A stretch of 40,000 nt of DNA from Cognatilysobacter lacus (GCF_008274655.1 NZ_VTRV01000001.1:1-40000); one strand, 5' to 3'. Positions 8,522 through 22,570 are shown, counted from the first letter of the stretch. The notes: generated by a model from the letters alone, not told the origin. Made by a program: numbers and translations.

Positions 8522-9274
8522 CTACCAGCGGCCGTCGCTCACGCCATCGGTCACTTCGAACTCGGCACGGCAGCCCTGGTCGACCCACACAGCCCCGCGT
8601 GCCACGCCCCAGCTCCGACCCTGCACGCAGTCCGCATGCGAAAGCTGCTTGATCAACCTGACACCGCCGCGACCCACCGCACCGCAGCTGCGCGGCTTGC
8701 CGTCGTCCGACTCGCAGCGAAAACGAGCGGGTTCGACCGGCGATTCATCGTCGTCGCGGCCGCCGAGGCGGAATTCCGCGCGGCAACCGCCGTTGACCCA
8801 CACGCCCGAGCGATCGATGCCCCATGACTGGCCGCGGATACACTGGTTCCTCGACATCTGCCGCACCACGTCGACGCCGCCACGCGTGTCGGCGCTGCAA
8901 TGCTTCCAGCGGCCGTCTTCGGAGGCGCACTTGAGCGACTGCCCGATGCGGCCACCATTGCCATAACCGTAGTTGACGCCGTAGCCGCGGCGGCCGTCGG
9001 CGGGGAACGCGAGGAACACGGCACGACAGCCCTGCGTCACCCAGATCGAACGACGCATGCGGCCCCAGGTGCGACCTTCGATGCACGGTGCCTGCGACAA
9101 CTGGCGAAGCAGGCGCGCGCCCCCCGTTGCATCCACCGAACACTCGCGCGTCTTGCCATCGGAGGACTCGCAGCGCAGGGGGCGGCCGTCCGGCGGTACA
9201 TCGCCGGCGGCGCTCGCGCCCGGCGCAAGGCCGAGCACCGCCACCATGCCAGCCACCTTCACCGCCGTCCGCAT
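8522..9274 (-). CDS. Secreted protein with three DUF3011-type repeats (250 aa)
   Basis: The protein starts with a Sec signal peptide (MRTAVKVAGMVAVLGLAPGASA, cleavage near residue 22), so it is exported to the periplasm or beyond. Three repeats of about 56 residues follow at roughly 33-89, 114-170 and 186-242. Each has four cysteines and the pattern C-x3-DG-x3-x-C, a GG-x4-L/V-x-Q-x-S core, C-I/V-x-G-x-S/T-W-G, and W-V-x-x-GCRAxF. This matches DUF3011, a family of unknown function common in xanthomonads. A Gly/Tyr-rich linker (GYGVNYGYGNGG) separates repeats 1 and 2, and an acidic linker (GGRDDDESPVE) repeats 2 and 3. The start ATG at 9274 has AGGGGA upstream. The paired cysteines suggest disulfides. 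The function is unknown; a cell-envelope or carbohydrate-binding role would be speculation. Confidence 0.88.
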   Translation of the reverse strand: MRTAVKVAGMVAVLGLAPGASAAGDVPPDGRPLRCESSDGKTRECSVDATGGARLLRQLSQAPCIEGRTWGRMRRSIWVTQGCRAVFLAFPADGRRGYGVNYGYGNGGRIGQSLKCASEDGRWKHCSADTRGGVDVVRQMSRNQCIRGQSWGIDRSGVWVNGGCRAEFRLGGRDDDESPVEPARFRCESDDGKPRSCGAVGRGGVRLIKQLSHADCVQGRSWGVARGAVWVDQGCRAEFEVTDGVSDGRW

Positions 9275-9316
9275 GTCCGATCCCCTGCCAAGCCGCCTAC
9301 CGACTGTAGCCGCACG

Positions 9317-9365
9317 ACGTGAACGCAGGCGATCTGGAGCGGGGCCCGCGTAGAACCGTTCACGT
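9317..9365. repeat. Perfect 9-bp inverted repeat downstream of epmA
   Basis: ACGTGAACG (9317-9325) and CGTTCACGT (9357-9365) are exact reverse complements, 31 bases apart, starting four bases after the epmA stop and about 43 bases before the DUF3011 gene start. A TACAGT -10-like hexamer of the DUF3011 gene lies just beyond it at 9303-9308. It could be an RNA stem ending epmA or an operator for the next gene. Confidence 0.5.
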
Positions 9366-9369
9366 GGCG

Positions 9370-13799
<4,430 letters not shown>

Positions 13800-13800
<1 letters not shown>

Positions 13801-14840
13801 CAGCGTTTATCGGCCTTGCGAATCGGGGTCTCGGACGCGCGAGCCTTCGATGCGGCGGGCTTCGACTTCGCCGGCTTCGACGCGGGCGGTTTTGAAGTGG
13901 CCGGCTTCGCCGCGGCGGTCTTCGGGGCGCTGCGCCCAGGCGCCTGCTGTCTCGAAGAGCCTGGTTTCGGTGCCGGTTTGCCGGCTGTTGCTTGCGGCGC
14001 GGCGCGCGGCGTCAGCGCATCGACCGCGGATCGCAACCGGGCCACATCGCGCTCCAGGCCAGCGATCTTGCGATGCGCGGCGTCCACTTCCGACCGACCG
14101 GGAATTCCCATTTGCGCGCCGGCAAGTTCCATCTCCTGCTGCATCGCGGCCCGCACCCGCATCTGCGCGTTGACGAAGTCGCCGAACGCCTTCTGGAAGC
14201 GCTCGCCGGTGGCGACGTCGGCGTACGCGTCCTCGGCGGCGTCGATCCAGAGATCGAAGAGCCCCCGCGCGGTGTCGACGGGCTTGTGGTCACTGCCGCG
14301 CTTGGCGAGCAGGGATTCGAAGCGCGCGAATGCAGCCTGACCGGCTTCCGCGATCACGGCGTTGAATGCCTGCGACGCCTGCTGGAATTCCGCGCCCGCC
14401 TTCGCGAGTGCCTGCGCACGTTCCTGGTGCTCGCGCGTGAAACCGAACGCGGGCATGTCCAGCGGGCCACGTGCCCCGCCTCCCATGCCGGGCGGCATGA
14501 AGGACGCCGGCATGAAGGCGCCTGCCGCGGAAGCCTGCGCCAGCGGGTTGTCGCCCAGCATGGAGCGCCACGCGGCGGCAATGTCCGCCGGCTGCGCCGC
14601 GCCGCCGCTGAATTGCGCGGCGACCTGCTGCATCTGGGCCATCCACTGCTGCGCCAACACGGTCGGATCGATTGCCTGCGGCGCTGCAGGCGCGGCCGGT
14701 TTCCACCATGCGAACGGATCAGGCGCAGCCGGTTGCTGCGGCGACATCGCGGCGAACCACTGGCGCCCGAAACGCTCGAACTGGGCGGGATCGAACGCGG
14801 GAATGCCAAAGCCCGCAGCGTTGAAAGGCGATGTCGACAT
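13800..14840 (-). CDS. phaE: Class III PHA synthase accessory subunit PhaE (346 aa)
   Basis: PhaE partners with PhaC in class III synthases and is needed for full activity and granule assembly. The N-terminal half is rich in Ala, Gln, Pro and Met (AFMPASFMPPGMGGG). The conserved PhaE core (about 140-260) includes FDLWIDAAEDAYADVATGER and FVNAQMRVRAAMQQEM. A short predicted coiled coil follows (HRKIAGLERDVARLRSAVDAL, about 264-284). The last 60 residues are an unusual Ala/Lys/Pro/Ser tail with SKPA-like repeats and a strong positive charge. The ATG at 14840 has GGAG about eight bases upstream. pssA lies 51 bases upstream, and a TATCAT -10-like sequence in that gap could give phaE its own promoter. 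The family is clear from its core and from phaC next door. Confidence 0.9.
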
Positions 14841-14891
14841 TGGGTCACTCCGGCAGGAAGCCGATGATAGCGAACCGGCGTGCGTGCCCTG

Positions 14892-15506
14892 TCAGGGCTT
14901 CGGGATGCGCAGCGTCTTGCTGATCATCAGCGAGCCCGACAGCGCGAACAGCAGCACGAGAGGATGCAACTGCCACGGGCCCAGCTGGACGACGCCGAGC
15001 CACACGTCGCGTCCCAGCGCACCTCGCATGGCCGCAAGCGCCAGCACGATCACCAGCACGAGACTTGTTGGAATGGGCGTGCCCTCGAAGTACGGCACCT
15101 TGTCGCCGTCGCCCGCGAGCTGCTCGGCGGTGACGTTGTAGCGCGCCAGCCGGCTGACGCCGCAGCCGACGAACCAGCTGAGAACCACCCAGTCCCAGCC
15201 GCCCTGCAGGCCGCAGGCGTAGGCGAGCGCCGCGGGCGCCACGCCGAACGAGATCACGTCCGCGAGCGAATCGAGTTCGCGACCGAGCGTCGACGCCGAC
15301 TTGCGCCAGCGCGCCACGCGGCCGTCCAGCGCGTCGAAGATGAAGGCGAGCGGGATCAGGGCCATGCCGGTGAGCAGGTCGCGGACCACGCCTTCCTGGA
15401 GAAAACGCATCGCCGCGAAGATGGCCCCGGTGCCGCAGAACGCATTCGCGAGCGTGAACCAGTCGGCGAGGTGGAATTCGCGGAGCATCGAGAAATGGCG
15501 CTTCAT
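14892..15506 (-). CDS. pssA: CDP-diacylglycerol--serine O-phosphatidyltransferase PssA (204 aa)
   Basis: The enzyme makes phosphatidylserine from CDP-diacylglycerol and serine, the first step to phosphatidylethanolamine, in the inner membrane. The CDP-alcohol phosphotransferase signature is complete: D58, D61-G62, A65-R66, G75, D79 and D83 (DALDGRVAR ... GRELDSLAD). About six hydrophobic segments are visible, including residues 15-32, 45-58 and the C-terminal LVLVIVLALAAM and LVLLFALSGSL. It is the type II integral-membrane form rather than the phospholipase-D-like E. coli enzyme. The ATG at 15506 has GGAG seven to eight bases upstream. Longer in-frame starts exist but add unlike sequence. 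Serine specificity is inferred from the family block SFGVAPA. Confidence 0.9.
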   Translation of the reverse strand: MKRHFSMLREFHLADWFTLANAFCGTGAIFAAMRFLQEGVVRDLLTGMALIPLAFIFDALDGRVARWRKSASTLGRELDSLADVISFGVAPAALAYACGLQGGWDWVVLSWFVGCGVSRLARYNVTAEQLAGDGDKVPYFEGTPIPTSLVLVIVLALAAMRGALGRDVWLGVVQLGPWQLHPLVLLFALSGSLMISKTLRIPKP

Positions 15507-15883
15507 GTCGGGCTCCGGCTGCTTGTGGCGAGGAGCCTGCCAAACAAGGCGTGATGCGCGCAACAGGAGTCGTCCGCTCTGCTGGCAGCGGCTGCCAGGC
15601 CACGGTAATTCGGGACGGGCTCTTGGAGCGTCCCGGCGCCCATTGGATCGGTCGAGGGTTGGTGCGATCGGGTTTGCGGCGGGCCGCCCCGGCGCAGCGC
15701 AAAGCCAACCCGCGGCATGCGAGGGCCTCCGTTTCGCATCGACGACATGCAGTTGCCGCCATCGGCGCGATCGCGTTGCGCTGCCGTCGCGAGGCCTGCA
15801 CCGGGGCCGACGCTCGGCCACTGATCCTCCATGACAGGACGATGAGCGCAAAACCGCGGACACCTGCAGCAAAACTGTCGCGC
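15507..15883. other. Non-coding gap upstream of pssA with two strong hairpins
   Basis: This 377-base gap lies between pssA and the pnp terminator and shows no credible gene. Two dyads stand out. CTGGCAGC/GCTGCCAG lies around one base at 15582-15598. CGGGAC/GTCCCG, with an inner GCTC/GAGC and a TTG loop, lies at 15611-15635. Both fall 75-130 bases before the pssA start and could fold in its leader or bind a regulator. I find no convincing promoter boxes. Confidence 0.5.
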
Positions 15884-15912
15884 AAAGAAAAAGGCGAGCC
15901 GGAGCTCGCCTC
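15884..15912 (-). terminator. Intrinsic terminator after pnp
   Basis: On the minus strand the arms AGGCGAGC (15911-15904) and GCTCGCCT (15899-15892) surround a 4-base loop and run into TTTTTCTTT. It lies about 30 bases past the pnp stop and closes the metY-to-pnp transcription unit. Confidence 0.9.
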
Positions 15913-15941
15913 TTTCCGAATAGCGAAGACTTCGCGGCGAA

Positions 15942-18050
15942 TTACTCGGCCGCGGCGCCCTCGCCCTCCTCGACTGCCTTCATCGACAGGCGGATGCGGC
16001 CCTGCTTGTCGACTTCCAGCACCTTGACCTTGACGATGTCGCCTTCCTTGAGCACGTCGCTGACCTTCTCGACGCGATCGTTGGAGATCTGCGACACGTG
16101 GACGAGGCCGTCCTTGCCGGGAGAGATCGTCACGAACGCACCGAAGTCCATCAGCTTGGCGACCTTGCCTTCGTAGATGCGGCCCGGCTCGACGTCGGAC
16201 GTGATCTGCTCGATGCGCGCCTTCGCCGCCTGGCCCGCCACCGCGTTCACCGATGCGATGGTGATCGTGCCGTCGTCCTGGATGTCGATCTGCGTGCCGG
16301 TTTCCTTGGTGATCGCCTGGATCACCGAACCGCCCTTGCCGATCACTTCGCGGATCTTGTCGGGATGGATCTTGATCGTGATCAGGCGCGGCGCGAACTC
16401 GCTGAGCTCGGTGCGCGACGTGCTGAGCGCGTTCGACATCTCGCCGAGGATGTGCAGACGGCCCTGCTTCGCCTGGGCGAGCGCGGCCTTCATGATTTCC
16501 TCGGTGATGCCCTGGATCTTGATGTCCATCTGCAGCGCGGAGATACCGTTGCTGGTACCGGCCACCTTGAAGTCCATGTCGCCGAGGTGATCCTCGTCAC
16601 CGAGGATGTCGGAGAGCACGACGAAGTTGTCGCCCTCCTTCACCAGGCCCATCGCGATACCCGCGACCGGCGCCTTGATCGGCACGCCGGCGTCCATCAG
16701 CGCGAGCGACGAACCGCAGACCGACGCCATCGACGACGAACCGTTCGACTCGGTGATCTCCGATACGACGCGGATGGTGTACGGGAACGATTCCATCGTC
16801 GGCATCACGGCAAGTACGCCGCGCTTGGCGAGGCGGCCATGGCCGATCTCGCGACGCTTCGGGCCCATCATGCGACCGGCTTCACCGACCGAGTAGGGCG
16901 GGAAGTTGTAGTGGAACAGGAAGTGATCCTTGTACTCGCCACCGACGGCATCGATGATCTGGCCGTCGCGCGCGGTACCGAGCGTTACCGCCACGATTGC
17001 CTGCGTTTCACCGCGGGTGAAGAGCGACGAGCCGTGCACGCGCGGCAGGATGCCGACGCGTGACTGGATCGGACGAACCGTATCCAGCGCGCGACCGTCG
17101 ATGCGGACCTTGGTGGCGAGCACCGCGTCGCGCATGGTCTGGTATTCGAACTCGCCGAACTCCTTGGAGAGGTCGGCGGGCTTCCAGCCGTTGGCTTCGC
17201 ACTGCGCCGCAAGCGACGCGATGACGTCCTTCTTGAGCGCGGAGATGGCGTCCTTCCGCTCCAGCTTGTCGCGCACCGAGAACGCCTGCGTCAGGCGATC
17301 GCCGATCGCAGCCTTCAGCGCCGTGACCATCTCCTGATTTGCTTCCGGCGCGGACCACGTCCACTTCGGCTTGCCGGCTTCGGCGACGAGTGCATTGATC
17401 GCTTCGATCGCCACCTGCATCTGCTGGTGACCGAACATCACCGCGCCGAGCATCACGTCTTCCGACAGCTCCTGCGCTTCCGACTCCACCATCAGCACGG
17501 CGGCGGCGGTGCCGGCGACGACGAGCTCGAGCTTGGAATCGACGAGCTCGGTCTTGGTCGGGTTGAGCAGGTACTGGCCATCCTTGTAACCGACCTTCGC
17601 GGCGCCGATCGGGCCGTCGAACGGCGCACCCGACAACGACAGCGCGGCGGACGCGCCGAGCAGCGCCAGGATGTCACCGTCGACTTCCGGGTTCATCGAC
17701 ATCACGGTGGCGATGATCTGCACTTCGTTGCGGAAACCATCCGGGAAGAGCGGACGGATCGGGCGGTCGATCAGGCGCGAGATCAGCGTTTCCTTCTCGG
17801 TCTGCCGACCTTCGCGTTTGAAGAAGCCACCGGGAATGCGTCCGCCGGCGTAGAACTTCTCCTGATAGTCGACCGTCAGGGGAAAGAAGTCCTGGCCTTC
17901 GCGCGCGGTCTTGTTGGCGACGGCGCTGACCAGCAGCACGGTGCCCTCGCACGAGACCATGACGGCGCCGCCTGCCTGGCGAGCGATTTCGCCCGTTTCC
18001 AGGCTGACCTGGTGTGCGCCGTACTGGAACGTCTTGGTAATTTTCGCCAC
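15942..18050 (-). CDS. pnp: Polyribonucleotide nucleotidyltransferase (PNPase, 702 aa)
   Basis: PNPase degrades RNA 3' to 5' with phosphate and acts in the RNA degradosome. Two RNase PH domains (about 10-140 and 310-545) flank an alpha-helical domain. The second carries the catalytic region with [12 protein letters not shown] and [21 protein letters not shown] domain with the RNA-binding loop GKGG lies near 570, and an S1 domain (about 620-690; [18 protein letters not shown]) follows. The protein ends with a short acidic/alanine tail. The start is a GTG at 18050 with AAGGAA upstream, giving the usual [11 protein letters not shown]-terminus. It follows rpsO, as in E. coli. The 117-base gap contains the rpsO terminator and further hairpins that could be processed, as known for E. 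coli pnp. Confidence 0.97.
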   Translation of the reverse strand: MAKITKTFQYGAHQVSLETGEIARQAGGAVMVSCEGTVLLVSAVANKTAREGQDFFPLTVDYQEKFYAGGRIPGGFFKREGRQTEKETLISRLIDRPIRPLFPDGFRNEVQIIATVMSMNPEVDGDILALLGASAALSLSGAPFDGPIGAAKVGYKDGQYLLNPTKTELVDSKLELVVAGTAAAVLMVESEAQELSEDVMLGAVMFGHQQMQVAIEAINALVAEAGKPKWTWSAPEANQEMVTALKAAIGDRLTQAFSVRDKLERKDAISALKKDVIASLAAQCEANGWKPADLSKEFGEFEYQTMRDAVLATKVRIDGRALDTVRPIQSRVGILPRVHGSSLFTRGETQAIVAVTLGTARDGQIIDAVGGEYKDHFLFHYNFPPYSVGEAGRMMGPKRREIGHGRLAKRGVLAVMPTMESFPYTIRVVSEITESNGSSSMASVCGSSLALMDAGVPIKAPVAGIAMGLVKEGDNFVVLSDILGDEDHLGDMDFKVAGTSNGISALQMDIKIQGITEEIMKAALAQAKQGRLHILGEMSNALSTSRTELSEFAPRLITIKIHPDKIREVIGKGGSVIQAITKETGTQIDIQDDGTITIASVNAVAGQAAKARIEQITSDVEPGRIYEGKVAKLMDFGAFVTISPGKDGLVHVSQISNDRVEKVSDVLKEGDIVKVKVLEVDKQGRIRLSMKAVEEGEGAAAE

Positions 18051-18094
18051 GTTTTGAATTCCTTCGTCTCTTGGTGCGATCCGCGAAAGGCCCC

Positions 18095-18121
18095 TGCCCG
18101 CGCGGTGGGCACGACGTGCCC
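18095..18121 (-). promoter_or_regulatory. Overlapping hairpins in the pnp leader
   Basis: TGCCC/GGGCA (18095-18099 with 18107-18111) and GGGCAC/GTGCCC (18107-18112 with 18116-18121) share bases 18107-18111, so only one can form at a time. They lie between the rpsO terminator and the pnp ribosome site. In E. coli the pnp leader is cut by RNase III for autoregulation; a similar role here is inference. Confidence 0.35.
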
Positions 18122-18155
18122 CAAAAACAAACCGCGGCGCATCACTGCGCCGCGG
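18122..18155 (-). terminator. Intrinsic terminator between rpsO and pnp
   Basis: The minus strand forms a 10-bp perfect stem CCGCGGCGCA/TGCGCCGCGG (18155-18146 with 18141-18132) with a 4-base loop, followed by TTTGTTTTT. It lies 12 bases past the rpsO stop. pnp, with no visible promoter, must rely on read-through or an unseen start. Confidence 0.88.
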
Positions 18156-18167
18156 CGGGTATCTCTC

Positions 18168-18428
18168 TTAGCGGCGCAGACCGAGCTTCTCGATCAGTGC
18201 CTTGTAGCGCTCGTTGTCTTTGCGCTTCAGGTAATCGAGCAGGCTGCGGCGGCGGTTGACCATCTGCAGCAGGCCGCGACGCGAGTGGTGGTCCTGCTTG
18301 TGAAGCTTGAAGTGCCCGGAAAGCTGCTCGATGCGAGCGGTCAGCAAGGCAACCTGTACTTCCGGCGAACCGGTGTCGTTATCGCCACGAGCGTGTTCGC
18401 TGATGACCTTGGAGGTATCGATGGACAT
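18168..18428 (-). CDS. rpsO: 30S ribosomal protein S15 (86 aa)
   Basis: S15 binds 16S rRNA in the central domain early in 30S assembly and forms an intersubunit bridge. The sequence is a full-length S15: [20 protein letters not shown], the rRNA-binding [19 protein letters not shown], and [13 protein letters not shown]. It is three residues shorter than the E. coli protein. The ATG at 18428 has AAGGAAAATAG upstream, a strong ribosome site. It has its own good promoter (18540-18569) and a terminator immediately after. The roughly 105-base leader, with a cUUCGg hairpin, could carry S15 autoregulation as in E. coli, which is an inference. Confidence 0.98.
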   Translation of the reverse strand: MSIDTSKVISEHARGDNDTGSPEVQVALLTARIEQLSGHFKLHKQDHHSRRGLLQMVNRRRSLLDYLKRKDNERYKALIEKLGLRR

Positions 18429-18539
18429 CTATTTTCCTTGAGACGCGGAACCTGCAGACACGATCGGCGACGGACTTGTCCGGGCCGACGTACCGCATGG
18501 GCCGCCGGTTGGCTATGAAGGGTGCCCGAAGGCGCGCGT

Positions 18540-18569
18540 ATTGTAGCTGTCGGGTGTCGCAGCCAACAA
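18540..18569 (-). promoter_or_regulatory. Sigma-70 promoter of rpsO
   Basis: The minus strand reads TTGTTG (18569-18564), an 18-base spacer, then TACAAT (18545-18540). Transcription would start near 18533 and give a leader of about 105 bases. The -10 is identical to that of the metY promoter. It lies just upstream of rpsO, in the gap after truB. Confidence 0.75.
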
Positions 18570-18589
18570 GGCGAAAACACGCGCGGCCG

Positions 18590-19573
18590 CTAGGCGGTAG
18601 GTGCCGACGCCCAGGCGAATAGGCGCTTTGGTCGCAGCAAGCCGGACTGTGATGATGCGAGCCCCAGCAGGCCGCCGGCGTCCGAGCGGACCAGCACGAG
18701 ATCGGGCGACGCATTGTTGCTCGCGCTCGACTGCCCGGCGGCGGGCGCGCCCGCGGTTGCCGCGGCCTCTGCGGGCGCGGGATCAGCCACGGTCTGGCCG
18801 TGCCCGAAGCGCCGGCTCGTTTCCGCGTCCAGCACGCGCTGCGGAAAATGCGCCAGGGCGGCATCGATCGACAGCAAGCGGCTGTCCAGGGCGTCCGCAT
18901 CCTCGGCGAGCGCCGCGATCTCGTCGAGACTCAGCATGACCGGGGCGCGGAAAGGATCCACCCAGAGTCGACGCAACTCGACGACATGCGCCCCGCAGCC
19001 GAGCAATTCACCCAGGTCGCGCACCAGGCTGCGGACATAGGTGCCGGAACCGCATTCGACGTGCAGGCGCAACGAGTCGCCGTTCCGCTCGACAAGGCGG
19101 AACGCATCGACCTCGACGTCGCGCTCGGGCGCCTCGACCGCGTCACCGCGGCGTGCCATCGCATACAGCCGCTCGCCGCCCTGCTTGAGTGCCGAATAGA
19201 TCGGTGCGCGTTGGCGGATGCGCCCGTGGAAGGTTGCGAGCGCGTTGGTGAGCGTCGCGTCGTCCAGCGCAGGGACCGGTCGCTCGCGCAGCACGGCGCC
19301 GTCGGCGTCGTCGGTATCGGTCGTGGCGCCCAGCCGCGCGATTGTGTCGTAAGCCTTTCGAGAGCCGAGAAGCAGGCCGGCGATCTTCGTTGCTTCGCCG
19401 AAGCAGATGGGCAACAGGCCCGTCGCGAGCGGATCCAGGCTGCCGGTATGCCCGGCCTTGCTGGCGCGGAAAAGATGCCGCACGCGCTGCAGCGCCTGGT
19501 TGGAACTCATGCCCGCAGGCTTGTCGAGCAGAAGGATGCCGTCGACGCTGCGGAACCGCGTGCTGCCCTTCAC
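18590..19573 (-). CDS. truB: tRNA pseudouridine(55) synthase TruB (327 aa)
   Basis: TruB makes pseudouridine 55 in the T-loop of elongator tRNAs. The catalytic motif [15 protein letters not shown] carries the essential aspartate, after [48 protein letters not shown] and the C-terminal PUA-like part follow. The PUA region holds an Ala/Ser/Pro-rich insertion (after GQTVADP) that breaks an otherwise normal fold, making it longer than E. coli TruB (314 aa). Two starts are possible: GTG at 19573, 16 bases after the rbfA stop, which best matches the short N-termini of relatives; or ATG at 19633, overlapping rbfA by 44 bases and adding 20 Arg-rich residues. Neither has a strong ribosome site. It sits in its usual place between rbfA and rpsO. 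Confidence 0.94.
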   Translation of the reverse strand: MKGSTRFRSVDGILLLDKPAGMSSNQALQRVRHLFRASKAGHTGSLDPLATGLLPICFGEATKIAGLLLGSRKAYDTIARLGATTDTDDADGAVLRERPVPALDDATLTNALATFHGRIRQRAPIYSALKQGGERLYAMARRGDAVEAPERDVEVDAFRLVERNGDSLRLHVECGSGTYVRSLVRDLGELLGCGAHVVELRRLWVDPFRAPVMLSLDEIAALAEDADALDSRLLSIDAALAHFPQRVLDAETSRRFGHGQTVADPAPAEAAATAGAPAAGQSSASNNASPDLVLVRSDAGGLLGLASSQSGLLRPKRLFAWASAPTA

Positions 19574-19589
19574 TCCAGGCCGCCCGGGA

Positions 19590-19982
19590 TCAGGCTTCGC
19601 CCGGTGCGTTCGAATCCGCGTCCGGCGCGACATCGAGCGCCGGATTCGCCTGGAGCAGCTGGTCGATGCGTTCGCCGCGATCGAACGACGCGTCGTAATG
19701 GAAATGCAGCTCCGGCACGTGGCGGAGCTTCATGGCCCTGCCCAGCTCGTAGCGGATCTGCTTGGACACATCCTTGAGCCCCTTGACCGCCTCGTCCGCT
19801 CGCTCGGGCTGCAGCGCCGTGACGAAAACCTTCGCATGCGCCATGTCGCGGGTGATCTCGACATCCGAAACGCTGACGGACGGCAGGCCGTGCTCGCGCA
19901 CGGCTTCGTGCACGAGCGTGCCGAGTTCCCGCCGCAACTGGGCGCCAACGCGGTCGGTCCGATGGAAGCTCTTGGACGGCAT
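19590..19982 (-). CDS. rbfA: 30S ribosome-binding factor RbfA (130 aa)
   Basis: RbfA is a KH-fold assembly factor that binds the 30S subunit near helix 1 of 16S rRNA during late maturation and cold adaptation. The protein shows [18 protein letters not shown], the [20 protein letters not shown] strand region, and [21 protein letters not shown] with [10 protein letters not shown] near the end, all typical of RbfA. The ATG at 19982 overlaps the infB stop by one base (TGATG), and this start gives the normal N-terminus [13 protein letters not shown]. The acidic/alanine C-terminal tail ([18 protein letters not shown]) is variable in the family. Confidence 0.96.
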   Translation of the reverse strand: MPSKSFHRTDRVGAQLRRELGTLVHEAVREHGLPSVSVSDVEITRDMAHAKVFVTALQPERADEAVKGLKDVSKQIRYELGRAMKLRHVPELHFHYDASFDRGERIDQLLQANPALDVAPDADSNAPGEA

Positions 19983-22570
19983 CAGAGCGTGCGCTGGACT
20001 TCGATGCGCTCGAAGCACTCGATCTTGTCACCGGCCTTGACGTCGTTGTACGCCTTGACGCCGATACCGCACTCGGTGCCGTTGCGCACTTCGTCCACGT
20101 TTTCCTTGAAACGACGCAGCGATTCGAGTTCGCCCTCGAAGATGACCGTGTCCTGGCGCAGCACGCGAATCGGCTTGCCGCGTCGAATGACGCCTTCGAT
20201 GACCATGGAGCCGGCGACGGCGCCGAACTTCGACGAACGGAACACGTCGCGAACCTCGGCCGTGCCGATGATCTCTTCGCGGATTTCGACGCCGAGGACA
20301 CCCGACGCGATCTGCTTCACCTGGTCGATGACGTCATAGATGATCGAGAAGTAGCGAAGGTCGACGCCCTGGTTCTCGATGACCTTGCGTGCCGAAGCGT
20401 CGGCGCGCACGTTGAAACCGATGATCGTGGCCTTCGAAGTAGCCGCCAGCTGGGCGTCGGATTCGGTGATTCCGCCGACCCCGCCGCCGATGACGTTGAT
20501 GCGGATCTGCTCGTTCGACAGCCCGGTAAGCGCATCGCGCAGTGCCTGCACGGAACCCTGCACGTCCGCCTTGATGACGAGGTTGAGCGTCTGCTGGGTT
20601 GCACCGTCGCCCATCTGCGCGAGGATGTCTTCCATCCGGTTGCCCGGCTGTGCCACGAGGCGCGATTCGCGGCGCTTGGCGTCACGCTGCTGCGCGACGT
20701 CCTTCGCCAGGCGTTCGTCCTCGACGACCACGAAGTCGTCGCCGGCGTCCGGCACGCCCGAGAGGCCCAGGACCTGCACAGGAATCGACGGCCCCGCCGA
20801 CTGCACCTGCTGCCCGGTCTCGTCGAACAATGCGCGCACGCGGCCGTACTGCACGCCGCAGACCACGTAGTCGCCCTTCTGCAGCTGCCCGCCCTGCACG
20901 AGAACGGTGGCGATCGGGCCGCGACCCTTGTCGAGCGAGGATTCGATGACGACGCCGTTCGCGCGGCCGGTCGGAACTGCGCGCAGTTCGAGCACTTCGG
21001 CCTGGAGGCCGAGCGCGTCGAGCAGGTCGTCGACGCCGTCACCGGTCTTGGCCGACAGCTCGATCATCTGCGTGTCGCCGCCGAATTCCTCGGCGACCAC
21101 GTCGTGCGCGAGCAGCTCGTTCTTGACGCGGCTCGGGTCCGCGCCGGACTTGTCGATCTTGTTGATCGCCACGACAAGCGGAACGCCTGCCGCCTTCGCG
21201 TGGTGGATCGCTTCGATGGTCTGCGGCATCACGCCGTCATCGGCGGCGACCACCAGCACCACGATGTCGGTGAGCTTGGCGCCACGCGCACGCATCGCCG
21301 AAAACGCGGCGTGGCCCGGTGTATCGAGGAAGCTGATGACGCCCTTGGGCGTCTGCACGTGGTATGCGCCGATGTGCTGGGTGATGCCACCCGCCTCGCC
21401 CGACGCCACCTTCGTACGGCGGATGTAGTCGAGCAGCGACGTCTTGCCGTGGTCGACGTGACCCATGATCGTAACGACCGGCGGACGCGGCACCTTCTCG
21501 CCCTGCCCTTCCTCGACGTGCGCGATCAGCAGGTCTTCGGCCGTGGTGCCCTCGGCGCGGACCGCTACGTGGCCCAGCTCCTCCGTCACAAGGACCGCGG
21601 TGTCGTGGTCGACGGTCTGGTTGATCGTGACCATCACGCCCATCTTGAAGAGCGCCTTGACGACGTCGCCGCCCTTGAGCGCGAGCTTCTGGGCGAGGTC
21701 CGCGACGGTGATCGTCTCGCCGATGGCGACTTCGCGGCGCACCGGGGCGGTCGGACGCATGAAGCCCGAGCCTGTCCGGGACTGGTCGGACTGCCGGCGA
21801 ACCGGGCCCTTCGGCTTGCCACGGCCGGCGCCAGCGCCACGGCGCGCACGATCGGCGGCGCTGAGGTGCATCTGGCCGGCAAAACGGCTGGCCCGGTCGT
21901 CATCCTCGGGGCCGGCAACCATCGCGTGGGAGCCGCGCGTCTTGTGCTTCGCATCGTGTACCGGAGCGCGGGCGGGCTCGGCGGCGCGGGGTGCCGGTCG
22001 GCCGTGGCCACCGGGCGCAGGCTTGCGCACTTCGACCTCGGGCTCGGACGCTGCCTTGGCGACGCGCTCGGCTTCCAGGCGCGCCGCCTCTGCTTCCGCG
22101 GCCTCGCGGCGCGTGCGCTCGATCTGCTCGGCGCGCAGGCGGTCGGACTCGGCGAGGCGCTGCTGCTCGTCGAGGTTGCGCTGGCGCGATTCCTCGAGCT
22201 TGCGCAGGACTTCGCTGCGCTCGTCGGTCGGCGGCGCGCCCGTGCCGTTGTCCACGCGGAGCAGCGTGACCTTCTTGCGCACGACGACGTCGACCGTGGT
22301 CTTCGCCTTTCCGCCGCCGCCAACGGTGATTTCCTGCTTGCGGCTGCGGTTGAGCGTGATCTTCGCGGGGGCGTCCGCCTCGGCCGTGGCCGGGTCGGCC
22401 TTGCCGTGCGCGCGCTTCAGGAAGCCGAGCAGCTTCACCTTCTCGATGCTCGTCACCACCTGGTCGGGGCCGCTGAACTTCATGCCGGCCTCGGCCAGCT
22501 GTACCAGCAGCTTTTCGACCGGCGTATTGACCAGCTCGGCGAGTTTGCGAATCGTGGTTTGCTGCGACAT
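19982..22570 (-). CDS. infB: Translation initiation factor IF-2 (862 aa)
   Basis: IF-2 is a GTPase that brings formylmethionyl-tRNA to the 30S subunit and promotes subunit joining. The N-terminal IF2_N domain ([20 protein letters not shown]) is followed by a long charged, Arg/Glu/Ala-rich linker (about 115-290). The G domain has G1 GHVDHGKTS near 370, [18 protein letters not shown] and SAK. Domains II-IV follow, ending with the fMet-tRNA-binding C2 domain. The size is close to E. coli IF2-alpha (890). The ATG at 22570 gives the conserved N-terminus. A GC-rich hairpin in the gap to nusA lies about 20 bases before the start. The gene is coupled to rbfA downstream, and the initiator tRNA it uses heads the same operon. 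Confidence 0.97.
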   Translation of the reverse strand: MSQQTTIRKLAELVNTPVEKLLVQLAEAGMKFSGPDQVVTSIEKVKLLGFLKRAHGKADPATAEADAPAKITLNRSRKQEITVGGGGKAKTTVDVVVRKKVTLLRVDNGTGAPPTDERSEVLRKLEESRQRNLDEQQRLAESDRLRAEQIERTRREAAEAEAARLEAERVAKAASEPEVEVRKPAPGGHGRPAPRAAEPARAPVHDAKHKTRGSHAMVAGPEDDDRASRFAGQMHLSAADRARRGAGAGRGKPKGPVRRQSDQSRTGSGFMRPTAPVRREVAIGETITVADLAQKLALKGGDVVKALFKMGVMVTINQTVDHDTAVLVTEELGHVAVRAEGTTAEDLLIAHVEEGQGEKVPRPPVVTIMGHVDHGKTSLLDYIRRTKVASGEAGGITQHIGAYHVQTPKGVISFLDTPGHAAFSAMRARGAKLTDIVVLVVAADDGVMPQTIEAIHHAKAAGVPLVVAINKIDKSGADPSRVKNELLAHDVVAEEFGGDTQMIELSAKTGDGVDDLLDALGLQAEVLELRAVPTGRANGVVIESSLDKGRGPIATVLVQGGQLQKGDYVVCGVQYGRVRALFDETGQQVQSAGPSIPVQVLGLSGVPDAGDDFVVVEDERLAKDVAQQRDAKRRESRLVAQPGNRMEDILAQMGDGATQQTLNLVIKADVQGSVQALRDALTGLSNEQIRINVIGGGVGGITESDAQLAATSKATIIGFNVRADASARKVIENQGVDLRYFSIIYDVIDQVKQIASGVLGVEIREEIIGTAEVRDVFRSSKFGAVAGSMVIEGVIRRGKPIRVLRQDTVIFEGELESLRRFKENVDEVRNGTECGIGVKAYNDVKAGDKIECFERIEVQRTL

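Noticed and set aside
15551-16027. Possible plus-strand gene in the pssA-pnp gap
   Set aside because: It runs into the pnp terminator and coding end, lacks a ribosome site and resembles nothing known.
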